NCBI RefSeq assembly: GCF_008831285.2
Contig: NW_022204628.1
Span: 1 to 17,150 of the forward strand
Direction: 5' to 3'
DNA: 17,150 nucleotides
Source: Nymphaea colorata
Lineage: Eukaryota; Streptophyta; Magnoliopsida; Nymphaeales; Nymphaeaceae
How positions within the stretch are numbered: the stretch's first letter is position 1; each line of letters starts with the position of its first letter. Under the pieces are notes generated by a model, which was not told where the DNA came from, did not search any database, and saw nothing but the letters and a program-made list of their open reading frames with translations. The translations under genes and the position numbers were made by a program. Shown here one piece after another: positions 1-10,132 of the stretch.

Positions 1-146
1 AATTGCAATCATTTAGATCTAATTAATTAATTAGGTTTACAGTTTTATTTCTCTTAAACTATACCAACAGCTAATGTAAATGACGAATACATTATAATAA
101 CTGTTTGTTTCTCCTTGATTAGTCTTATTATGGAATTATTATTTAA

Positions 147-1456
147 TCATCTAGCAATCAGGGGAAAGGCAGTTTAGAACTATTATCTTAGATAATGCGC
201 CATCTCGTTTAGCCCTGAGATTCGGTAATTAGACAAGTGAGGCCAGCAGCATTTGACCACCGTTTTATGGAGTTAATCCTGACTAAAGCACTAATCTAAA
301 TAATCCAAATCCTACCAAAATGCAGGTATTTCAGCTTGGGAAAATGCGCATATTCTGTGAACGCCTTAATGCTGTGAGTCTTAAAACGGTTTTTGGCTGA
401 ATGAGAAAATGCTAACAGAGTTGGAGACTGTTCAAGTTGGGGAAATTTGCCTTTGAGATCCACATCAAGCCTGCATCTCCAATCTTGCTCTGTGCTTCAT
501 CACCAAGCATTTACTTAGATACAACATTTAAAGTTTCCTCAACTTGCAAATCTTCAATTATTTGCACCCTAGATCTCCAATTGGATTATTTTCTAAGGAA
601 AGGGAAGTGAGGCTTTGGAATTTGCCATTGACCAGTAAGGAAAGCCCCACATGGCTAATCTTGTTATTGCCTAAGTGGAAATTCTGTTACTTAATGTCAG
701 CTATTTGAGGTTCGGTATGTGCATTTCTTGGAGGGCAAGACATCCATAATCAGTGATTTGGTTAAAGCTAAGGATTAAATCTTTCAGATTGGGCATTTCA
801 GCCGTACTGAAGATGAAAATTCCTTCATCAGATATCTAGTTTTCGCCTATGTTTGCCATGAAAATACTGAGGCAAAGAACTTCCAAGTTCGGCATTTTTT
901 TACCTTAGAGTGCAAACATTCCTTAATTCCTTATCAGATTCTAATCTACATCAATGAAAAATAACTCAAATTAATATCCCGAATGTTGCTGAACCATTCC
1001 GCCTGGCAAATTACCTTAAAACCATAACTTCCCATATAATTTGAACCTTCATTTCATATCAATTACTCAAGTAAATGTGTTACAAATTCCTCCAGTCGAT
1101 GACAGATATAAATTAGCAGCCTAGTTCTCTGAAGTCATTATCACCTTCAGTTATTAAAAGAATACAGATGTTTAGAAATGTAATGTTGGCGAAGATGGGG
1201 TGCTGGAATAATTCGCATCCTTAACTTCCTATTTTGCAGTTCCCTAAATGCATAAAAGCTGTACACATGATAAGGTGGCCAAGGTTTAGCTTCATTTATT
1301 ATGCCTTATCTATTAAATATCTGAGACCCTCCATTCCGATCGCCTGACATCCTAAATCGATAATAAAATACCAAAATTGAGGGAAACTTGGCTGTTAGAT
1401 GTTGGCTTAGCGTTTTTGATAACCGTATCAATCATATTTTTGTCTATTCTGTTCAT
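147..1456 (-). CDS. RNI-type leucine-rich-repeat protein, 11 exons with 20-21 nt introns
   Basis: Read with UAA/UAG as Gln, this gives 368 residues from ATG (1456-1454) to TGA (149-147). It is almost entirely ribonuclease-inhibitor-like LRRs of about 26-29 residues, of the form L..L.LS.N.I.D.G...L; clear units include MPNLKDLILSFNQITDYG and LSNNKISHVGLSLL. There is no signal peptide or membrane segment, so it is probably a cytosolic binding scaffold; the partner is unknown. Ten GT...AG introns lie at 1352-1371, 1244-1264, 1145-1165, 1047-1066, 946-965, 847-867, 671-690, 495-514, 397-416 and 296-315. All are phase 1 and sit at the same residue of the repeat (L.L^S). Removing them leaves 1107 nt, exactly 369 codons. 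The last intron is the least certain, because the unspliced reading is also open, though it fits the same repeat position. The gene is divergent from the ABC transporter, with 77 bp between the start codons. Specific function unknown; the LRR call and exon structure are strong. Confidence 0.87.
296..1371 (-). repeat. LRR exon array: repeat-sized exons separated by micro-introns
   Basis: Between the first and last introns the exon lengths are 87, 78, 78, 81, 78, 156, 156, 78 and 81 nt, all multiples of three and all bounded by phase-1 introns. A 78-nt exon is one 26-residue LRR and the 156-nt exons hold two. The repeats are diverged at the nucleotide level; the period shows in the protein and in intron placement. 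Confidence 0.85.
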
Positions 1457-1533
1457 AGATATATCTTTGATAATGCAAATGCAATAAAATTATGAATACA
1501 AATGATGCTTAGGTTTAATAGAAATGTAGATTG
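1457..1533. promoter_or_regulatory. Compact bidirectional promoter region
   Basis: This 77-bp AT-rich gap separates the start codons of two divergent genes, the LRR protein and the ABC transporter, so both promoters must lie here or inside the neighbouring coding DNA. No specific motif is convincing. An in-frame ATG at 1492 could start the ABC gene earlier and shrink the gap to 35 bp. Confidence 0.45.
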
Positions 1534-4500
1534 ATGGAAAAGTGGAAATTTATGTTCATTTTAATCCCACTAAGTTTCTTTTTTTTATGTCACTCAAATA
1601 CTATCGAATACAATCTTATTTTGCATACCAAAGCTGATGATTTCATAAAGAAAAAGCATAATTTTATAACCTTATGTTTGTCGACATTTCCTACACATAG
1701 AATGTCATCAATCACCTTAGAATTTATACCAAATGATTGCTCTTATAAGCTAAATAAATAATCCCTGATATTGATATTATTGTTGAAACGAGTTTATCAA
1801 CAATCAATGGCAAAACAATCCAGCATTACAAGATGGGGATCATCCTTTGCAGCAATATTTTTCTCAAATATTCTGCTAAACTTTCGCCGCTATCTGCTGC
1901 ACCGATAGATAGCAATCATTTTAATCCTTCTGGGTATATAGTTTGCCAATCTTCATTACTGCATTTCACTGAAAGCCGAGTAGAATTTCTCCACCTATAA
2001 TGTTCTATCTTTCTGCAATATCATCCTGCTCATCTTTATCAGCCGGTCGACCGTGATTGATTACACTGATCACAAGCATCATTACTTCTACAATCAGAAA
2101 GCCTTTGGAGTCAATGTATACGTGTATCTAGCTGCTTGGTTCACCTATTCCATCGTGACCGGGATCATCAAAGTGGCAGTTTTTGCTGGAATTACCACAT
2201 CATTTCTAGAATATGAATACCAAATTTATCCTGACAGTTTCTCCACTCCACAATCTAACATCTTCCTGGCGATTGTGGTCGCTTACTTCAGCTTTTACTC
2301 CTATACTTTGTTCTTCTATACCATAATGCCGTACAAATTTCCATTAGTTAATATTATCACTGTTTTCCTGACCGTAGGAATAATAACGTCTCAAATTTAA
2401 TCACAATTGACGCGTTTACCTTACAAGGGGCTTTATAAATAAACCCTTCAGAGTGGATCACTAGCATCATCTGGTACGGAGCTTCAGTAGCAAGATATAG
2501 CTATAGTTACAGCTTTTACCAAAATGTTGTAATGTGCCAATCAATTATTCCCTTTGTGGCATCCATAATCATTTAAATCATCAAGATTAAAAGGTTTTAG
2601 CTGAAAAATTGGATTAACAATCTCTATAAAAAGAATAAATAATCATTAAATTAGGACCTTCTTGTTGATTAAATCCAATATCAAGAAAAGCAATCAAGAG
2701 AATTGTTGATTTCAGCCCATAGAATATGCCAAAAAGCTGGGAAAGATCAAATATTAGATAATGTTACGTTTCAAATCCATACAGGTTAAACTATTCTTCT
2801 TTTTGGAGGAAACGGATCTGGCAAGTCAGCTCTTTTAAAGATCATAGGATCGATTTCGACTTTTACTTCCGGAAACATAAAGAAGAAAAAGAATTTGCTG
2901 GTTGGAGCTTGCTTGCAGAACAACTATTTATACGAGGAATTCACAGTCAAGGAAAGCATAAGGTTTTACGGGCAAATAAAAGGACTTCGAAATTTGGATA
3001 AAAAGATTAATTACTTACTGGAAAGTTTGAGCTGAACTAATTTGCAGACAAGAAAGTGTATAAGCTGTCTGGCGGGAACCGCAAGAAACTATCTCTTTCA
3101 ATCGCATTTTTGGGGAAAAATGATCTGATAGTGATTGAGTAGCCAACGGTTGGCGTAGACGTGGTCATAAAAAAGTAAATTTGGAGAATATTGTTTCGGT
3201 AGAAGGCGAAAAGGAAGAATCTGAGCCTTATAATTGCATCTTCTGACCCGTAGATTGAATTGGTGAATATGGTGGATCGATTTATTGTGATGAAAGGCGG
3301 GAATATCGTCACAGATTGCACAACTAGTTAAATGTGTTAATAGAGTAACTTCTTAACTGTCGAAATCAAAGGTATGAATCTCACAGATGAGGCTATTATG
3401 AATGCTGTTGCATAAGTTTAGGACAAAAAAATAGCCAAATTTATCTAATCCAGAATCAATGGTAGCTGTAAATTTGAAATGTCTGCTGAGAAATGGGGTG
3501 AATTTTAACCTTTTCTGAACAAGTTTAGCCTCATATAAAAGATAGCTTGTACAAAGGTATCAGACAGCAGAGACAAACTGTTGAAGCTGGCTAGCAGTCC
3601 TCTCGAAAATGATGAAAGATAGTCAAGCATTATAAAATACTTATAAATGGCTGATAAGATACAATAAACAAATCATATTTCGTATGGTCTGGGGATGTAT
3701 ACTGATTCGCATATCGCAAATCTTTCCGAGCTATATTGATGCGATTTCGATGATTCTAATTCTGCCTTTATATTGGCTGATCATGTGCCTAACATACGAA
3801 GGTTTGAGCCATGGCTGGGTTCATTCAGTTTACAAATCTTATCCAGGATACTGGTTTTATCTCTTTCCTCATGTCTATAAATCTTAGGTTTAAGCAGAAT
3901 AGTCTAAATTCACTTAGATGATGCTGGCACATGGACTCAAGAGAAGCCTCTATTGGTCGTGTCTATCGTAATTGATATTTTGGTTGTCTACATAGGGTTT
4001 ATCTTGCTTTGGATTCTTACCTTTATCTTCCATTCGACTGTGACACAGTGAGCAATAATCATGCTTAAGTTGGCGTGCTTCTTTATTTGTTTGCTTCAGT
4101 TACCCTAGTAAAGTTATATTCTCTCGTATTTTCGCGTTCATTCATATGCTTCACTAATTTGCCATTTATTCTAACTATTTTGCAGTTTTTCATTTTCACA
4201 ATGGTAAGTGCTGAATATCCGAAATCCCACTAAAATATCAAGCAATAATTGGTTAAATCTTTATGCCAATCATGGCATACATAAATTTTTTCTTTGGATT
4301 TGGTCTTCGAGAAACAGTTCCCTATAATTGGCAAATATGCTTATACTTCCTTGCTGAGACCATAATGTTTTATCTTCTCATACAGGTATCAACTACGATT
4401 AGCTTCTTCTATCGCAATAAACAAAAAAAGATAAACATGGAGGGTATTAAAATGATCAATTCTAATGATAAGATAAATGAAAAGCTAAGAGTCATCGACA

Positions 4501-5537
4501 AGAGCGAACATAAAAACGAAAGAGACTTTTTGACCATTTAAGATCTATATCTCCAATACTCTTCAAAGTATACCATCATCAAATAAATGTACCTTGGGAT
4601 CGACAGAGGAGCTATCTTTGGTCTCTTAGGGAAAAATGGTTCAGGAAAATCAACCACTATCAGATTGATTTCCTCCCTGATAAGCCGATCATCCGGAAAT
4701 ATTTACTTTGATAGCCAATAAATCAAAAGCTAGTCTTCTCCTATTAACGAGTAAATGGGATACTGTCCTCAATTTGATTACCTTTCACCCTATATGACTG
4801 TAAGCAGACACTTAAAGATCATCTTAATCCTCAAGAGCGTCCCTCTATCTTTTCACGATGAGTTTATCAAGAGTATTTTGGCGGTTTTCGGAATGATGAA
4901 TACAATCAATAGGGAAATTAGGCATATTTCCGAGGGATAGAAAGCCAAGCTTAAGATTGCAACCGCTCTTCTCTGCAGGCCTAAGCTGAAGTATTTGTTT
5001 CTTGACGAACCGTCGATTTGTTTGGATGAGTGGAGCCAGCAGATCCTCGGAAACGTGCTGTTGAGGATTACTAAGGAATGGAAATGCACAGCTATGTACA
5101 TACACACAAGATATCGGAGCGGAAAGCTATTGCAGTAGAGTTGGGATTCTGCAGAGAGGGTAATTCGTCGTGATTTCCACTCCTCATCAACTGACAACTT
5201 AGTATAATCGAGGATACACCATCACGATCGAAGCTATTGACTTATAACAAGTGAAAGAGATTCTTTATCCCAAACTCTAAGCCATTTTTCAGGTGTTTGA
5301 GTGGAGTGAAGAGGAAGAGAGGAAGACAGTTAAGGTTTCCATTCCCAATCTGTTCTTCAACATGAGGAAGATTATCTAGATGCTAGACTAAATGAAAAAA
5401 AGAAGCTATGTAGCTACTTTTGCTTGAAGAAGGATGATTTTGAAGAGGTGTTTGATTATCTGGCATCGAGAAACGCAGAAGACGTGAATTCAAGACCAAG
5501 GTAAACTGAATTGACTGAACTCACCAAAGCACAATGA
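1534..5537 (+). CDS. Full-length ABCA-type ABC transporter with degenerate NBD1; reading frame interrupted
   Basis: An integral membrane ATPase of about 1,310 residues in ABCA order. TM1 (FILIPLSFFFL) and a short luminal loop precede a TM bundle (about 1,990-2,580). NBD1 has Walker A GGNGSGKS at 2806-2829, signature LSGGN at 3065-3079 and a degenerate Walker B (IEQP, 3137-3145). TMD2 spans about 3,660-4,400. NBD2 has GKNGSGKS at 4629-4652, CPQFD, signature ISEGQ and intact FLDEPS at about 5001-5015. It ends in an ABCA regulatory domain (YNRGYTITIEA, then DDFEEVFDYLA). ABCA proteins usually move lipids; the substrate here is unknown. Introns: 3025-3047 (23 nt), 3597-3618 (22 nt), 5410-5429 (20 nt). 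Conserved sequence changes frame without a good intron near 2380-2400, 3890-3905, 4030-4045, 4205-4245 (a 35-nt intron at 4208-4242 is possible) and 5093-5100. Errors, decay or unusual expression remain open. Start at 1534 is provisional; 1492 is an in-frame alternative. Stop TGA 5535-5537. Confidence 0.8.
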
Positions 5538-5732
5538 TTCCATAAATTATAATCATAGCAATCATTCTATTTCATATGCCATCATGCGTAAGTATAAGAA
5601 ATGACGATATTGGATGATTTGATTATTTCCTTATGATCCATAAAGGATTAAAGAAAACAATAGCAAAGTTAAATGCAAGATGCCGCTAAATAGAGTAAAA
5701 ACGCTTTAATACTTGTAAGATTGAAAATATCA

Positions 5733-8700
5733 TCAAATCTGTTGGTATTAATCTCTCATCTACTCGTACTAATCGTTTAGCACTTTCTATATCTGATAGA
5801 CGAAATTCTATGCATTCACAGTGATCGTCTCCTATAGTTCGTTCATGAGGTTGATTATGTAAGCGAATGGCAATCCTTCGTTATCAAGTATCTTCTCCAC
5901 TTCCATGGCTGCCAAATTCTTCAATTTCTCAAAGGTTTGTTATCGGATTCATCGAACTTAAAGTCTACTTCTTTCTTGTCCTTTTTGCTTTCCTTTTTAA
6001 TGTCCGATAAAGAGTATCTAAGAGGCTGTAAGCCTATATCTTCTCTTTATTCCTATTTTGAGAGAATAACCATCATGATCTTGGATACTTCGAGCTTACG
6101 GGTTTGGTAGCGACTGGTCCGATCGACATCTAGATGCTGAACATAAAGATCATAGATATAATCCTTAGGACTGCTTTCAAAGAATTTCCCTATTCAAGAA
6201 GACTGAAAGCCAAGCCTTCGAAACTCTGGTAAAACTTTTTGATATACTGTTCGCAAGAAGCCCTTTCCTCTTATGGAAATTGCCAATTGAAGACATCACG
6301 AGCATATTTTACGTTTTTCTCCTTCATATCCCTCAGATAGCACCAGATGCCAGTTTTGATGAAGTGGATTTTCACTTCCTGCTGGCGTTTGTATTCAACT
6401 GAGAACCAGATGTCGCCATCACAGTCGAGCTTGTAGACAAACTTGAAAAGCGACCCGGCTTGTAGGAGTTTATTGCTGAATTGATCCTCAATGTGCGTTA
6501 GCATTTCGAAGAATCCAGTTGGATTGATTTGAGGATAGCGAAGAATGTTCCTGAATGCGTAAGTTAGCGTGGCTTAAACTCTCAGCAACGGCTGGAGAGT
6601 CAATTTGTTGATCTGTTTATAGCTATGTCCGTATACATCTGAAAAATATTCGATTTAAAACTTTTTGATAAGGTCTTCGTTGGTCTTGGCTAGGAACAGT
6701 CGTCTGAGAGCTCCATTCGTATCAATATTGAATACTTTTTCCTGCAGTTTCTTCCTCAGCAAAGATTCTCCATGCTACTCGGTAAGGATTTCATTCTCAA
6801 CTAACTCGTTGATGATCAAAGCCTTTTGCTATCTCTTGGAGGGATCTATTTTGAGAATGGAATGCATCTCAAAGGCGTGAAAGTAAATTGACTCTTTGTT
6901 GTAAAAGGGATTGAAGTACATGTTAAATTCGCCTTCCTGGACAAATTAGTGAGTGTCCTTCAGCTTTGATTGCAAAAATTACACGAAAATTTTAGGAGAA
7001 GCTATGAGTTCATTGTATTTAATCTTCGGATTTATGATTAGTCTCTCGATAATTTAAGAAATCTATGTCTAAAAATCCTCTTCATCCATTTCCTCAACCT
7101 AATGCAACGATATCTTCAGCCTTTTCAGCTATAAATCCTATCTTCTGATCTGAGCTTTAGTCGAATATCTCAAATCCAGTTCATTACTATTGATTAGGTC
7201 CCAATCATCTTTGTAGATCTGAGTGACTAGAGACCTCCTATTTTTCAGTTTTTTGTTTTTTACCAGTTTCTAATTTTAATAAAAGTTGACCAGCTTCTTG
7301 AAGATCTCTCCGTCGAACTTGGTCTAGATTATTTCCCGCTTCAGAACAGTATCAGGTGATATAAACTTATTCTCTTATATCAAGTCACAAATCTATTATA
7401 TCTCTTGAGCTTTTTTATTCATAGCTTCTTACTTCGCCTCCTCTTCCTAATTTGATTGTTCACGGGCCTCGAAGATAGAGTTTACTGTGGAGAAAACTTC
7501 CCAAAAGATGCCTTTTATGAGGTTGCAATCATGTAAACGATTGTGATGTGACAGAAACAAAAATAGAGCATAATGTATGCGTAATAATAGGGTGCTCTCC
7601 AGCAGTGGTCGAAGGCCACCATTGACCAGCCAGCTTCCGTTAAGATCTGGATCATCACATACATTCCATTCACAAGACTTTTAAAATTGCTAAACTGCTG
7701 GTACTGGCTGTAAAGAGGACTTCCTTATGTGCTGTAAAAGTTGTAGAAAATTTCCATGCCGATGACGACGTAGATATAGAAAAAGAAAGCAAAGATGTGC
7801 ATAAACTTGAGGATGATTGGCATGATCTCAAGCAAAATCGAGAAAATGTTTTTAATCTTGGTCCAAATTTAGAGGTTTAGGCTTTTTATGAAGTTACTAT
7901 GAGATATCAGCCTGAGCAGGCTTGCCACTCTGAAGATCCTGATCATCCTGACCAAACCATCAGCATTTTAATTGTCAGGAACAAAGAAGAAAATCAAGCC
8001 CAGAATCACCAAGAAGCAATCGACGTTTTCCATCTATCCATGAAGAATACTTCAGGACCATAAGCGATAATCCTAATCATCAATTCAAGAAAGAACAGCC
8101 ATATAAAGGTAGTATCGAATATTTCGAGCAATTTGCTGTATTGATACATGAAAAAGATTGCGTTGATGAAAGAGAGAATGATGATGATCGTGACGACAAG
8201 CTCAAAAAGCCAGTGCTTCACTACCAGTTTCAAGTGAAAAGTTTTATTCATGTACCTGCGAAACTTCACCCAGTTTTATACGTCGTCGAAAGATGGCGGA
8301 AGCATCGCTGAGTTGTCCAGGAGAATTTTCGTCAGTTGCATAAACTCATTTACTTGCTAAATAAGGCCTATGTTACGATGGAGCGATTGTTGTTATCATC
8401 AAGCTTGAGACAGATATCGGTGATATACTCCACATAGCGGATCTTATACCTGTAAAGGTAAAGTAGAAATTTGGTCAGCTTATCGATGGACAAATTGGAT
8501 TCATTCTATGCGAGTGTAACAAAGGCGAGGATTAGGGAATGCTGCTGTCTGATCTCATCGATTAGAAGAAGCTTGCTCCTCGTGTCTCTGAACTTGAGAT
8601 AAATCAGCACGCCCGGGATGGATGAGAAAAGGAACATATTCATGAATATGAAGAGGATATAGTAGATATAGTTTGGCTAGTAGTTTTGAATGGCCAGGAT

Positions 8701-9511
8701 TTGGTTATCGGGATAGGCATCGTATGTAGCGGTTATGTATACAATGAAGATCATCCTACTGAGCTAGCCATAGTTTGTCCTGTAGGGTCTACATCCTGAG
8801 GAAAATTAGGATCTTTGAAGTTAGGATCGTAAGTTAGCGCTCGGTTGCCCAGTAAAGCGTATCCGACGATGATCGTGGAGAAGAAAATGAGGTATACGAG
8901 CACATCTTTGTAAGCGGATGCCAAAGACCAAAGCGATTTTCGCATTTCGGGATCGAACAGCAGCGGCACAACTCATTTAGGGAAACATTACAGCAGCGAA
9001 GAATGCGGAAGGGCCTGATTGGCCTGCTTCCGTAGCAGGGAAGGCAGACGAACACGATGAGGTCGGCAGTCATTAGGATTATGATTATGGCTTTGAATAC
9101 GAAGAACGTGGAGTAGTGGTTTCGCTTTTGGTACTTGTCGAAGGTCTTGCAGTAGAGGAGGACAGCCGTGTCCACCCAAAACAGAAGGAGCAAACTCCCC
9201 TCCGCGCTCGCCTTGGCGACGTAGTCTCCGCTGTCGAGTGCAGCCAGGCAGAGGAAGGCCCACCCCGAGAGGAAGAGCGTCCACTCCCAGAAGGCACTGG
9301 ACTGGAAGCGGTAGAGGTAGCGGAAGAGCGCGGGAGTCTGTAGGGATTCGCTTTCGAAGCGAGGATGCTTGTACTTAAGGGCGTCGAAGATGTGCGCCCT
9401 CGCCTTCGAAAACCTTTGAATCTCCGTCATCGGCTGGATGATCTTTATCGTCCGCTTTATCATGTTGTCGTCCAGCTCTTCAGACCGTGTGGGCATATCA
9501 TCCCTCTTCAT
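5733..9511 (-). CDS. Two-pore cation channel (TPC-like) with EF-hand linker and long C-terminal extension
   Basis: Two six-helix ion-channel domains in one chain of about 1,235 residues, the layout of two-pore channels, which gate Ca2+/Na+ in endolysosomal or vacuolar membranes. Domain I: S1-S2 about 9,300-9,130, S3, an S4 ending SRPIRPFRILR, S5 VLVYLIFFSTIIVGYALLG, pore ITATYDAYPDN, S6. The linker holds a canonical EF-hand loop DDNNNRSIQVNE (8400-8345, split by an intron), as in plant TPC1. Domain II: S1-S2 at 8230-8045, S4 VRMIRIFRVASLLRLI, pore ILTEAGWSMV, S6 ending in the channel-type NLIKGIFWEVF. A hydrophilic Gln/Lys-rich C-terminus of roughly 590 residues follows; I recognise no domain in it. 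Introns: 8972-8991 (20), 8764-8792 (29), 8357-8376 (20). Frame breaks near 8025-8030, 7525-7530, 6189-6194 and 5934-5945 each need one extra base to keep conserved sequence in frame. ATG 9511 is the conservative start; an out-of-frame segment from ATG 9596 could be an upstream N-terminus. Stop TGA 5735-5733. Confidence 0.82.
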
Positions 9512-9893
9512 CTCAATATTTATATAAATCAAAAGCTAGTTTAAATAAACGAATATAATCATAGCACTTTTCGAACAGATCCTTAATGTTTGCCATGCAT
9601 CCGGAAGAGTAGCATCAGAAAAAACAGTATTTATTAATAATTAATAAAACGGATATACTTTTTTTATCAAAGAAAGAAAAAATGATATGATATGAAGGCA
9701 TGTTAGAATGGGACTAATTTTGCTTTTTTGATAGATTTAGTGATACTTGCAATAGTGATTATTTTTTAATGATATGAGAATGCTTAATTCATACAATCAA
9801 GAAGGAAAAACTATATTTAAACCGATGCTGATTTACAAATAATTCAAAATTTTGGCAAGACTCTACTTTTCTCCACTGAACTGGATTAATCTA

Positions 9894-9921
9894 AATCTTA
9901 ACTATTGAAGTGGTTAAGATT
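9894..9921. repeat. Perfect inverted repeat, 9-bp arms, 10-nt spacer
   Basis: AATCTTAAC, ten bases, then its exact reverse complement GTTAAGATT. It lies about 210 bp upstream of the 10133 start codon. It could be a dimeric DNA-binding site or a hairpin; AT-rich DNA makes some chance palindromes likely. Confidence 0.5.
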
Positions 9922-9972
9922 GCCAATTATGTAGTAAAGCTATTTTGCATTAGGATAGCAACCAAAATAAAT

Positions 9973-9987
9973 TGAGCATTGTGCTCA
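9973..9987. repeat. Short inverted repeat, 6-bp arms, 3-nt spacer
   Basis: TGAGCA, TTG, TGCTCA: a perfect small palindrome with a relatively GC-rich arm inside AT-rich DNA. Its function is unknown. Confidence 0.4.
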
Positions 9988-10004
9988 GAGCATAAAAAGC
10001 ATTT

Positions 10005-10032
10005 TAATCCTAATTATTGTTCTTTAGGATTA
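10005..10032. repeat. Perfect inverted repeat, 9-bp arms, 10-nt spacer
   Basis: TAATCCTAA, ten bases, then TTAGGATTA. Arm and spacer lengths are the same as in the repeat 111 bp to the left, though the arm sequence differs. It lies about 100 bp upstream of the 10133 start codon. Confidence 0.5.
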
Positions 10033-10132
10033 TTGAATCAAAAAAGAGAAAGATTTGCCAATAAACAATAGATATAAGTTCTTAATTAGTGATAAATTCA
10101 AGACTTAGTTATAATCGATATCGATACAAAGT

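Larger units (their letters stand above)
9512..10132. promoter_or_regulatory. Divergent intergenic region, AT-rich, with inverted repeats
   Basis: The largest gap in the window, between the channel gene (minus) and the small lectin-like gene (plus), so it should hold both promoters. It is strongly AT-rich with A and T runs. I see no convincing gene, except a short minus-strand open stretch from ATG 9596 (MANIKDLFEKCYDYIRLFK) that might belong to the channel's N-terminus. Three short perfect inverted repeats lie in the right half. Confidence 0.55.

Noticed and set aside
1-146. Left-end telomere or further gene
   Set aside because: AT-rich 3' flank of the LRR gene with no telomere repeat and no coding signal; the chromosome simply continues to the left.
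147-1456. Degenerate LRR pseudogene with many frameshifts
   Set aside because: Each apparent shift disappears when a 20-21 nt GT...AG segment is removed at the same repeat position, and the whole gene then reads 369 codons to TGA.
2414-2427. A 14-nt intron in the ABC gene (a similar one fits near 6189-6202 in the channel gene)
   Set aside because: It would restore the frame, but it is well below the 20-nt class seen elsewhere, and a single missing base works equally well. Kept as an alternative only.
5538-7440. Plus-strand ORFs opposite the channel C-terminus, such as 6665-6880
   Set aside because: They are antisense shadows; the minus strand is open over long distances with coding-like composition and no TGA.
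8014-8034. A 17-nt GT...AG intron in channel domain II instead of a frame break
   Set aside because: Removing it deletes the conserved S2-S3 linker (VFFMDRW). With one extra base instead, the spacing from the end of S2 to the S3 Asp matches two-pore channels.
9085-9343. Overlapping ORFs on both strands in the GC-rich patch
   Set aside because: High GC creates chance open frames; only the minus-strand frame with S1-S4 motifs makes sense and joins the next exon through a 20-nt intron.
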